DNA from: Myxococcales bacterium | GTDB taxonomy: Bacteria > Myxococcota > Myxococcia > Myxococcales > Anaeromyxobacteraceae | Length of the DNA: 13,267 bases | Reading direction: 5' to 3' | NCBI GenBank assembly: GCA_021784995.1 | Contig: JAJYHA010000164.1 | Span: forward strand, 1 to 13,267 | Shown here: positions 1-7,442 of the stretch, in pieces | How positions within the stretch are numbered: position 1 is the first letter of the stretch | Layout: every line of letters begins with the position of its first letter | Position numbers and translations under genes: made by a program | Notes under the pieces: model-generated | Seen by the model: the letters and a program-made list of their open reading frames with translations, nothing else | Databases searched by the model: none | Told to the model about the DNA's origin: nothing

Positions 1-890
<890 letters not shown>

Positions 891-909
891 GATCGCCTCT
901 CCTGGCTCT

Positions 910-924
910 CCGGCCCGCGGCCGG
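910..924 (-). repeat. Perfect GC-rich hairpin in the dehydrogenase-thiolase spacer
   Basis: CCGGCC at 910-915 and GGCCGG at 919-924 are perfect inverted arms around a 3-base loop. The hairpin would form in the minus-strand transcript shortly before the thiolase ribosome site. There is no U-tract, so it does not look like an intrinsic terminator. In DNA this GC-rich such palindromes arise easily, and an mRNA-stability role is only a possibility. Confidence 0.4.
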
Positions 925-936
925 CGCTCCGTCCCC

Positions 937-952
937 GCGCGCGGCGGCGCGC
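937..952 (-). repeat. Second GC-rich hairpin in the same spacer
   Basis: GCGCGC at 937-942 and GCGCGC at 947-952 can pair around a 4-base loop, next to the hairpin at 910-924. It also lacks a U-tract. Both structures sit in the 76-bp gap (891-966) between two same-strand genes and may simply reflect base composition. Confidence 0.3.
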
Positions 953-966
953 ACCGCCGGGGCGGG

Positions 967-2931
967 TCACTCGTGGAGGAAGACCGCCGGGACGCGCGGC
1001 CCGTTCTGGATGAAGTTCTTCATGCCGATGTCCATGTCGACGGTCCGCTTGCAGCGGCCGAAGCCGCGGCTCTCCCGGGCGAGGCCCTCGCGGAGCGGCA
1101 GCCGGAGCCCCTCCGTCAGCACGTCGACCAGGATGGCGTCGATGGCCAGCGAGCGATGGCCGAGCTCCACCGGCGGGAGGCGCTCCGGGAGCTCCAGCGG
1201 CGCCGGGTCCACCGGGGCCAGCCTCACCTCGCCCGCCAGGTGACGCCGCAGGAGCGCCTTCGCCGCGCCCACGAAGTCGGGCGCCGGCTCGCCGGCGGCC
1301 CAGCCCCAGGCGCAGGCCTCGCGCGCCCCGACGACGCGCCCGGTGCGCAGCAGCTCCGCCCCGCGCTCCACGCCCACCAGCCGCGGCAGGCGCTGCGTCC
1401 CGCCGTACCCGGGGATGATGCCGAGGTTCACCTCGGGCTGCCCGAGCGCGAGCTGCGGCCCGACCACGCGCGCGTGGCAGGCCATCGCCAGCTCCGCCCC
1501 GCCGCCCATGACCGGGCCGTCCACCGCCGCCACCACCGGCTTCGGGCAGGCGGCGACGCGATCGAGCACGCGCTGCCCGCCGGAGGAGGAGGCCTCGCAG
1601 GCGGCGACGTCGGCCAGCGCCGCCAGCTCCCCGATGTCGGCCCCCGCCAGCGCCCCGTCGAAGCTCGTCACCACCACGCCGCGCACGCCGGGGTCGGCCT
1701 CCAGCGCCGCGAAGGCCTCGTCCAGCTCGCGGACGGTCCGCTCCGAGAGCGCGTTCCGCACCTCGGGGCGGCGCACGGTCACCACCGCGACGTCGCCGTC
1801 GCGCTCGATCACGACGTTGCGGAGGAAGCGCACCGGCCGCCGCTCGCGGACGCTGGCGGGGACGTCGAAGCCACGGACCGACGCCGCGTACGCGGTGCAG
1901 ACCCGGTGCACCTCCTCCGGGCCCAGCTCCTCGGCCAGGTCGAGCAGCCCCCGCGAGAAGCCGAGCGCCTGGCGCGTCATCCAGTTCAGGTCGGAGGGCG
2001 CGCAGATGCCCTCGTCCACCACGAAGAGGGTCCGGGCCAGCAGCACCGCCAGGACGCGGTCCCGGATGCGCCGGGCCACCTCGGGCGGGCAGGGCTCGCG
2101 CGCCGGCCTCCCGGAAGGGTGCCACGGCTTCGTGCCCTGCGTGCGGAAGATGGGCGGCGGCGTGAACCACTCGCTCCCGGTCGGCGCGGCCCGCATCAGC
2201 TCCAGGCAGTGGACGTTGAGCGGGTTGCCCCGCGTGAGGTCCATGACCCAGAACGGACCGCCGCCGCCGACGGCCCCGTCCACCACCTGATCCACCTGGG
2301 CCGGCGTGGCGAGCCCCTCCGCCACGATGCGCGCCGCCTCGGCGCAGTAGTTGACGAAGATGTCGTCGGCGGCGAAGCAGGCCACGTCGCGCGTGACGAT
2401 GGGGACCTTGCCCAGGGCGCGGACGGTCCGGAGCATCCGCTCGCCGAGGGCCGCGTGCCCCGAGAGCACGACCTCCATCGGGAGCGCGCGCCAGGCGGGA
2501 TAGAAGGGGTGGTTGACGAAGCAGCGCTCGGGGCGGCGCGCCCCGGCCGCGATCTGCGCGCGCGGGAGGCCCGACGTGGCGAACCCGATCAGGCAGTCCG
2601 CGCCCACCACCTCCTCGAGGGCGCGCAGGATGGCCTGCTTGGTCCGCAGGTCCTCGGTGGCCGCCTCGAGCACGTACTCGCAGCCGGCCAGCTTCCCGAT
2701 CTCGAGCGTCGGGACGAGGCGCTGCCGCAGGGCCTCGGCGTCCCGGGCGGAGAGCTTCCCCCGCGCGCGCGCCTTCTCCATGTACTTCCCGATGCGCGCC
2801 ACCCCCGCGTCGAGGGCGGCCTGCCGGACGTCGTGCAGGACCACCGTCCCGCCCGCGCGGGCCACCGCGGTCAGGAAGCCGTACGCAAGGTCGGGCCCGA
2901 TCGACCCGGATCCGATGACGCCCACGTGCAT
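967..2931 (-). CDS. 3-hydroxyacyl-CoA dehydrogenase / enoyl-CoA hydratase fusion (dehydrogenase domain first)
   Basis: A bifunctional cytoplasmic protein of 654 residues, predicted to hydrate an enoyl-CoA and oxidise the resulting 3-hydroxyacyl-CoA with NAD. Residues 1-190 form a Rossmann domain with GSGSIG at 7-12 and a predicted catalytic His141 in NHPFYP, followed by MEVV, which carries the usual Glu partner. Residues about 190-370 look like the C-terminal helical domains of the dehydrogenase family. The crotonase domain begins near 373. It keeps both hydratase glutamates, Glu480 in GGGAELAM and Glu500 in GQPEVNLG, with the 20-residue spacing seen in mammalian enoyl-CoA hydratase. The order is opposite to FadB (hydratase first). 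ATG 2931 was chosen over an upstream in-frame start at 3003 because GGAG sits five bases before it and the Rossmann strand begins at once. It is divergent from the fusion gene at 3048. It may process ring-reduction or ring-cleavage products; the substrate is not shown. Confidence 0.92.
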   Translation of the reverse strand: MHVGVIGSGSIGPDLAYGFLTAVARAGGTVVLHDVRQAALDAGVARIGKYMEKARARGKLSARDAEALRQRLVPTLEIGKLAGCEYVLEAATEDLRTKQAILRALEEVVGADCLIGFATSGLPRAQIAAGARRPERCFVNHPFYPAWRALPMEVVLSGHAALGERMLRTVRALGKVPIVTRDVACFAADDIFVNYCAEAARIVAEGLATPAQVDQVVDGAVGGGGPFWVMDLTRGNPLNVHCLELMRAAPTGSEWFTPPPIFRTQGTKPWHPSGRPAREPCPPEVARRIRDRVLAVLLARTLFVVDEGICAPSDLNWMTRQALGFSRGLLDLAEELGPEEVHRVCTAYAASVRGFDVPASVRERRPVRFLRNVVIERDGDVAVVTVRRPEVRNALSERTVRELDEAFAALEADPGVRGVVVTSFDGALAGADIGELAALADVAACEASSSGGQRVLDRVAACPKPVVAAVDGPVMGGGAELAMACHARVVGPQLALGQPEVNLGIIPGYGGTQRLPRLVGVERGAELLRTGRVVGAREACAWGWAAGEPAPDFVGAAKALLRRHLAGEVRLAPVDPAPLELPERLPPVELGHRSLAIDAILVDVLTEGLRLPLREGLARESRGFGRCKRTVDMDIGMKNFIQNGPRVPAVFLHE

Positions 2932-2987
2932 GGCCGCTCCATTTCGCCTGGGAGAGCGGGGCGTGGACGACGCTCCGCCCGGAGGGG

Positions 2988-3017
2988 TGGACAATTCAGG
3001 CAAAACCGTACCAGAAT
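2988..3017 (+). promoter_or_regulatory. Candidate sigma70-like promoter of the plus-strand operon
   Basis: TGGACA at 2988-2993 (5 of 6 to TTGACA) is followed after 18 bases by CAGAAT at 3012-3017 (4 of 6 to TATAAT). This is a locally AT-rich patch in a GC-rich window and lies upstream of the start codon at 3048, so the 5' leader would be about 25 bases. It is called by eye. I saw no equally good promoter for the divergent minus-strand genes. Confidence 0.45.
2994..3017. promoter_or_regulatory. Imperfect inverted repeat, possible operator
   Basis: ATTCAGG at 2994-3000 and CCAGAAT at 3011-3017 are inverted arms matching at 6 of 7 positions around a 10-base spacer. The repeat fills the space between the candidate -35 and -10 and covers the -10, where a dimeric repressor could block transcription. 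It also lies between divergent catabolic genes, so one regulator could control both arms. No regulator gene is in the window. Confidence 0.4.
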
Positions 3018-3047
3018 GTGTTTCAACAGGCCAGCGAGGTCTTTCGC

Positions 3048-5342
3048 ATGCACATCGTGGTGGTCGGAGCGGGGGCGCTCGGCGGGCTCTTCGGGGCCCA
3101 GCTCCATGAGGCTGGCCAGGACGTCACCCTGCTGGAGGCGAACGTCGCCCGGGCCAAGCTCCTGGCCGAGGACGGGCTCTTCCTCTCCGAGGCGGACAAG
3201 GGCGAGCGGCAGGTGCGCCCGCGCGTCGTCACCACGCTGGAGGGCCAGCCGCCCGCGGACCTGATCTTCGTCGCGGTGAAGAGCTACCAGACCGAGGGCG
3301 CGATCCGCGCGGCGCTGCCGGTGCTGGGCGCGCGCTCCTGGATCCTCTCCACGCAGAACGGCATCGGGAACATCGACCGCATCCGCCGCGTGGTGGACAC
3401 GAACCGCGTCATCACCGGCATCACCTTCCACAGCATCCAGCACACCGGCCCCAACCGGATGCGCTACCGCGCCGGCATCAAGCCCATCCAGATGGCGCCC
3501 GTCGACGGCGTCGTCACCGACGAGGTGCGCGCCGTCTGCGCCATGTTCAAGGCGGCCGGCATCAACGCGGAGGTGGTGCCCAGCGTCGACGAGGTGGTGT
3601 GGCAGAAGCTGGTGCACAACGCGGTGGTCAACCCGGTCTCGGCGCTGACGGGGATGAGCTGCACCGAGCTGCTCGAGGACCCCGACATGCAGGCCTTCAT
3701 GCGCGAGCTCTGCCTGGAGATCGCCGGCGTGATGCGCGCGCGGGGGACGCCGCTCGAGGACGAGGAGGACCCCTACCGCCCCATCGTGCGGTCGCAGAAG
3801 GCGCTGGCCAAGAACCGCCCCTCGATGTGGCAGGACCTGGTGCGCGGCTTCCGGACCGAGATCGACGCCATGAACGGCGGGATCGTCGACGAGGCGCAGC
3901 GGCTCGGCATGAAGGCGCCGCTCAACTGGGCCATCGTGCAGATGGTCCACTCGCGCGAGCGGCAGGCGCAGCGCCGGCAGGAGCGGAGCGCGCAGGTGCT
4001 GCAGGAGGTGAAGGCGGCCCAGCCGGCGGCGCCGCTCCGCCCCCTGGCCGGCAACGGCGGCCCGAGCGGGATGCCGAGCGGTCGGATCCCCCTGGAGTGC
4101 GCGCCCCGGCTGAAGGAGATCGTCCACCAGTACTACGTCGACCTGGCCGAGGCCGGCCGCGATCCGGACCGCCACGTGGCCTGGTGCTCCGGCGTGGGGC
4201 CGGTCGAGATCGTCCGCGCCATGGGCTACACGCCCTACTTCCCGGAGAACCACGCGGCGCTCGTCGGCGCGAGCCGGCTCACCGCCAAGTACATCCGCCT
4301 CGCCCTGGCCGACGGCTTCTCCCCCTTCGCCTCCAGCGAGATGGCCAGCGACGTGGGGGCCATGCTCGCCGGGGAGAGCCCCCTCGCCACCATCCACGGC
4401 CTGCGCGAGATCCCGCGCCCGGAGGTGCTCGCCTACAACACCAACGTCGGCACCTACGTGGCGCGCTGGTTCGAGTACTACGCCCACCGCTTCGAGGTGC
4501 CGGTCTTCGGGCTCCACCCCTCGCCGCTCGTGAACGAGGTGGACAAGATCGAGGTGGACGCCTCCGTGCAGCAGGCGCTGCGGCTCGTCGACGACCTCGA
4601 GACGTACTCGGGCAAGTCGCTCGACCACGACCGCCTGGCCGAGGTGGTGGACCGCTCGGCGCGGGCGGCGCGGCTGTGGAGCGAGATCCTCGACCTCGCC
4701 TGCCACGTCCCGACGCCCCTCACCTACTTCGACACGCTGGTCCACGTGGCGCCCATGCTGCTCCTGCGCGGCACCGAGGCGGCGGTCGAGTACTACGAGA
4801 TCCTGCTCGCCGAGCTGAAGCAGCGCATCGCGCAGAAGATCGCGGCCGTCCCGGGCGAGCGGCTGCGCTTCTACTTCGAGGGTCCGCCCGTCTGGTGCGC
4901 GCTGCGGCCGCTGGCCAGCCTCTTCCTGGAGCACGGCATCGCGGTGGTCGCCTCGACCTACGCGCACACCTACGCCGGCCTGGAGAGCCTCGGCCGCGAC
5001 AACCCGATCGAGAGCATGGCCGCGGCCTACACCTCGATCTTCTCGAACCGCGGCCGCGAGTACAAGGTGCACTACCTGGCGCGGGAGTTCGCCCGCTACG
5101 GCGTGGACGCGGCGGTCTTCCACGACGCGCGCACCAGCCCCGACCAGAGCACCTCGCGCTACGGCGTCCACCTCCGCCTCCGCCGCGACACCGGCGTCCC
5201 GCCCATCGTCTTCGAGGGCGACACCCACGATCTGCGGCTCGTCTCCACCGAGCACGTGCGCGCCCAGCTCGAGGAGTTCCTCCAGCAGCGGCGCGCCGCC
5301 CGCGAGCCGCCGTCCCCGCGCCCGGCGGCGGGCGCCCCCTAG
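3048..5342 (+). CDS. Ketopantoate reductase-like (ApbA/PanE) domain fused to a BcrB/HgdB-like benzoyl-CoA reductase or 2-hydroxyacyl-CoA dehydratase domain
   Basis: A 764-residue two-part protein. Residues 1-300 match the 6-phosphogluconate dehydrogenase-like ketopantoate reductase family. They carry GAGALGG at 7-13, Asn104 in TQNGIGN, Lys187 in WQKLVHNAVVNP and Glu271 in RTEIDAMNGG, equivalent to the catalytic Lys and Glu of PanE, so this half looks active. A polar, Ala/Pro-rich linker (about 300-345) leads to a BcrB/HgdB-like domain (346-764) with PYFPENHAALVGASR, RGTEAAVEYYEIL, EGPPVW and VVASTY. Of the three predicted cluster cysteines only Cys380 (AWCSGVGP) remains; the others are Gly468 and Ser697. 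ATG 3048 has GAGGT seven bases upstream and starts directly on the Rossmann strand. It is the first gene of the operon, 13 bp before an activator ATPase. It may be a structural or regulatory partner of the intact subunit at 6168. The reductase substrate is unknown; a 2-oxoacid or a ring-derived ketone are options. Confidence 0.9.
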   Translation: MHIVVVGAGALGGLFGAQLHEAGQDVTLLEANVARAKLLAEDGLFLSEADKGERQVRPRVVTTLEGQPPADLIFVAVKSYQTEGAIRAALPVLGARSWILSTQNGIGNIDRIRRVVDTNRVITGITFHSIQHTGPNRMRYRAGIKPIQMAPVDGVVTDEVRAVCAMFKAAGINAEVVPSVDEVVWQKLVHNAVVNPVSALTGMSCTELLEDPDMQAFMRELCLEIAGVMRARGTPLEDEEDPYRPIVRSQKALAKNRPSMWQDLVRGFRTEIDAMNGGIVDEAQRLGMKAPLNWAIVQMVHSRERQAQRRQERSAQVLQEVKAAQPAAPLRPLAGNGGPSGMPSGRIPLECAPRLKEIVHQYYVDLAEAGRDPDRHVAWCSGVGPVEIVRAMGYTPYFPENHAALVGASRLTAKYIRLALADGFSPFASSEMASDVGAMLAGESPLATIHGLREIPRPEVLAYNTNVGTYVARWFEYYAHRFEVPVFGLHPSPLVNEVDKIEVDASVQQALRLVDDLETYSGKSLDHDRLAEVVDRSARAARLWSEILDLACHVPTPLTYFDTLVHVAPMLLLRGTEAAVEYYEILLAELKQRIAQKIAAVPGERLRFYFEGPPVWCALRPLASLFLEHGIAVVASTYAHTYAGLESLGRDNPIESMAAAYTSIFSNRGREYKVHYLAREFARYGVDAAVFHDARTSPDQSTSRYGVHLRLRRDTGVPPIVFEGDTHDLRLVSTEHVRAQLEEFLQQRRAAREPPSPRPAAGAP

Positions 5343-5355
5343 CGACGAGGTGACC

Positions 5356-6156
5356 ATGGCGGTGGCCGGAGTGGACGTCGGAACGGAGTGCGTGAAGAGC
5401 ATCGTCCTCGACGAGGACGGGAAGATCCTGGGGCGCGCCGCCGTGCCCACGCGCGGCTACTTCCAGGACTGCGTCCAGGAGGCGATGGGCAACGCCCTGG
5501 GCGAGGCGTCGGTCGCCGCCGGCCAGCTGCAGGCCCTCACCATGACCGGCTTCGGCGCCTCCTGCGCGCCCGTGCCGGCCCGCGCGGTGACCGAGACGCT
5601 GTGCCACGCCCGCGCCGCCGCCCGCCACCGGGCCGGCGCCATGACGGTGGTGGACATCGGCGGCCGGGACCCGAAGCTCATCCACCTCGACGCGACGGGC
5701 ACCGTGACCTCGAGCCGCAGCGTCCGCAAGTGCGCGGTGGGAATCGGCACCTTCCTCATGTTCGCCTCGCGGCACCTCGACGTGCACCCCACCCGGCTCA
5801 TGGACCTGGCCTCGACGGCCGAGAAGCCGGCGCGCGTCGGGAGCTACTGCTCGGTCTTCGCCGAGGTGGAGGTGATCGAGCTGCTGCGCGGCGGCGCCAC
5901 GGCCGGCGAGATCGCGCTCGGCTGCATGTACTCGGTGGCCGACCGCATCCTGGAGATGGACCGGCTGGAGGGCCCCGTCCTCGTCACCGGCGGCGTGTGC
6001 GAGTACTTCCCCGGCGTGGTGCGGGCGCTCGCCGAGCGCTCGCGCCTCCCGGTGGAGGTCCTGCCGGAGCCCATCATGGCCGGCGCGCTGGGCGCCGCGC
6101 TGCACGCCCTCGACGCGGCGCACGCCGCGCCTCCCGTCGCCGCGGTGGCGACCTGA
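5356..6156 (+). CDS. BadF/BadG/BcrA/BcrD-type ATPase activator, divergent copy
   Basis: A 266-residue ASKHA-fold ATPase of the family that couples ATP hydrolysis to electron transfer into benzoyl-CoA reductase or 2-hydroxyacyl-CoA dehydratase. Seen are GVDVGT (phosphate 1 loop) at the N-terminus, VVDIGGRDPKLI (phosphate 2 region), LVTGG (adenosine motif), and the two cysteines that bridge a [4Fe-4S] cluster between protomers: Cys126 in KCAVGIG and Cys165 in SYCSVFAEVEV. Both loops differ from the usual forms (KCAAGTG and GGQDAK), so hydrolysis or pairing may be altered. Its length fits short activators such as HgdC or BzdP rather than the longer Thauera BcrA. ATG 5356 has GAGG five bases upstream and is preferred to a GTG two codons earlier. 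It may pair with the second activator at 7439 as a heterodimer, as BcrA/BcrD do. Confidence 0.9.
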   Translation: MAVAGVDVGTECVKSIVLDEDGKILGRAAVPTRGYFQDCVQEAMGNALGEASVAAGQLQALTMTGFGASCAPVPARAVTETLCHARAAARHRAGAMTVVDIGGRDPKLIHLDATGTVTSSRSVRKCAVGIGTFLMFASRHLDVHPTRLMDLASTAEKPARVGSYCSVFAEVEVIELLRGGATAGEIALGCMYSVADRILEMDRLEGPVLVTGGVCEYFPGVVRALAERSRLPVEVLPEPIMAGALGAALHALDAAHAAPPVAAVAT

Positions 6157-6167
6157 AAGGAGCGGAG

Positions 6168-7442
6168 ATGCCCGGTCCCGGCCAGCCCAGGAGCGTGGAG
6201 GCCCCGCTGCAGTCCACCGCCCGCCTCAAGCAGCTCATGGCGGAGCACTTCGCGACCCTCGACCGCGCCGCGCGCGAGCGCAGCGCGCCCGTGGCGTGGT
6301 GCACCAGCGTCGGGCCGGTCGAGCTCCTCCGCGCGCTCGGCTACCAGGTGTTCTTCCCCGAGAACCACGGGGCGCTGCTGGGCGCCTCGCGCGTGGCGAA
6401 CGACACCATGGGGACGGCGCACGCGCTCGGCTACTCCCCCGACATCTGCTCCTACCTCACGAGCGACGTGGGCTCCTACCTCTCCGGCAAGACCCCGCTC
6501 GCGCGGTACGGGATCGCGCGGACCCCGCGGGCCGACCTGCTCCTCTTCAACACCAACCAGTGCCGCGAGGTGCGCGACTGGTTCGAGTTCTACGGGCGCG
6601 AGTGGGGCGTCCCGGTGGTGGGCGTCACCTCCTTCCGCGAGCTGGGCGACGTGGAGCCGCACCACGTCGACGCCGTCGTGCGCCAGCTCGAGGCCCTCGT
6701 CCCCACGCTGGAGCAGGTGGCCGGGCGGCGCCTCGACGCGAGCGCGCTGCGCGACGCGGTGGCCCTCTCCCGGGACTGCAGCGACCTCTGGGGCGAGTGC
6801 CTGCGGTCCGCCGCGGCCCGCCCGGCGCCCCTCACCTTCTTCGACGGCACCATCCACATGGGCCCGGCGGTCGTGCTGCGCGGGACCGCCGAGGCGTGCG
6901 ACTACTACCGGCTCCTGCGCGACGAGCTGGCGGCGCGCGCGCGGGCGGGCGTCGGCGCGCTGCCGCGCGAGCGCCACCGGATCTACTGGGACGGCATGCC
7001 GGTGTGGGGCCGCCTGCGCGAGCTCTCCACGCTCTTCGCCGACCTGGAGACGAGCGTGGTGGCTTCCACCTACTGCAACAGCTGGATCTTCGAGGCGCTC
7101 GATCCGCGCGATCCCCTGCCCTCCATGGCCCGCGCCTCCCTCGAGCTCTTCATCGCCCGCGCCGAGGGGCCCAAGCAGCGCTACCTGGAGCGCATGATCC
7201 GCGAGTTCGCGGTGGACGGCGTCGTCTTCCACGACTCCAAGACCTGCCCCAACAACTCCAACGCCCGCTTCGGCATGCCGCAGCGGGTGCGGAAGGCGGT
7301 GGGGACGCCGGTGCTGGTCCTGGACGGTGACCTGAACGACCTCCGCTGCTTCTCCGACGAGCAGGCGCGCACCAACATCGAGGGCTTCGTGGAGCAGCTC
7401 GAGGGGATGCGGCGCGGTCCGCGGGCGGCGGTGCCCGCATGA
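6168..7442 (+). CDS. BcrB/HgdB-like subunit of benzoyl-CoA reductase / 2-hydroxyacyl-CoA dehydratase family, cysteines intact
   Basis: A 424-residue [4Fe-4S] protein of the catalytic component that receives electrons from the ATPase activator and reduces an aromatic acyl-CoA, or dehydrates a 2-hydroxyacyl-CoA. The three predicted cluster ligands are Cys45 (AWCTSVGP), Cys132 (FNTNQCREV) and Cys360 (HDSKTCPNNSN); another cysteine, Cys303, is in STYCNSW. Features shared with BcrB as I recall it are RGTAEACDYYRLL, the DGMPVWGRLREL segment, VVASTY and a C-terminal DGDLNDLRCFS segment. It is a clear paralogue of residues 346-764 of the fusion protein at 3048. AAAGGAG lies seven bases before the ATG. 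The stop overlaps the next start (ATGA at 7439-7442), giving tight coupling to the second activator. The substrate is unproved: aromatic ring reduction fits the neighbours best, and 2-hydroxyacyl-CoA dehydration is the alternative. Confidence 0.92.
   Translation: MPGPGQPRSVEAPLQSTARLKQLMAEHFATLDRAARERSAPVAWCTSVGPVELLRALGYQVFFPENHGALLGASRVANDTMGTAHALGYSPDICSYLTSDVGSYLSGKTPLARYGIARTPRADLLLFNTNQCREVRDWFEFYGREWGVPVVGVTSFRELGDVEPHHVDAVVRQLEALVPTLEQVAGRRLDASALRDAVALSRDCSDLWGECLRSAAARPAPLTFFDGTIHMGPAVVLRGTAEACDYYRLLRDELAARARAGVGALPRERHRIYWDGMPVWGRLRELSTLFADLETSVVASTYCNSWIFEALDPRDPLPSMARASLELFIARAEGPKQRYLERMIREFAVDGVVFHDSKTCPNNSNARFGMPQRVRKAVGTPVLVLDGDLNDLRCFSDEQARTNIEGFVEQLEGMRRGPRAAVPA

Noticed and set aside
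910..952. Rho-independent terminator between the dehydrogenase/hydratase and thiolase genes
   Set aside because: The hairpins are GC-rich and perfect but lack any U-tract, and the downstream thiolase is on the same strand with its own ribosome site.
2932..3003. Upstream in-frame start at 3003 for the dehydrogenase/hydratase fusion
   Set aside because: The extra 24 residues are Pro/Ser/Arg-rich, have no ribosome site evident, and precede a Rossmann strand that normally begins within the first few residues.
3048..5342. A sequencing frameshift joining two separate genes
   Set aside because: Both halves and the linker are in one frame with coherent composition, and no leftover stop or strong ribosome site is seen at the junction. 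A weak internal ATG at 4071 is noted but does not by itself indicate two genes.
2871..5450. Long minus-strand open frame of 859 codons opposite the reductase-BcrB fusion
   Set aside because: It is rich in His, Arg, Val, Gly and Asp without any recognisable motif, as expected for the antisense of a high-GC gene. The plus strand carries clear family motifs throughout.
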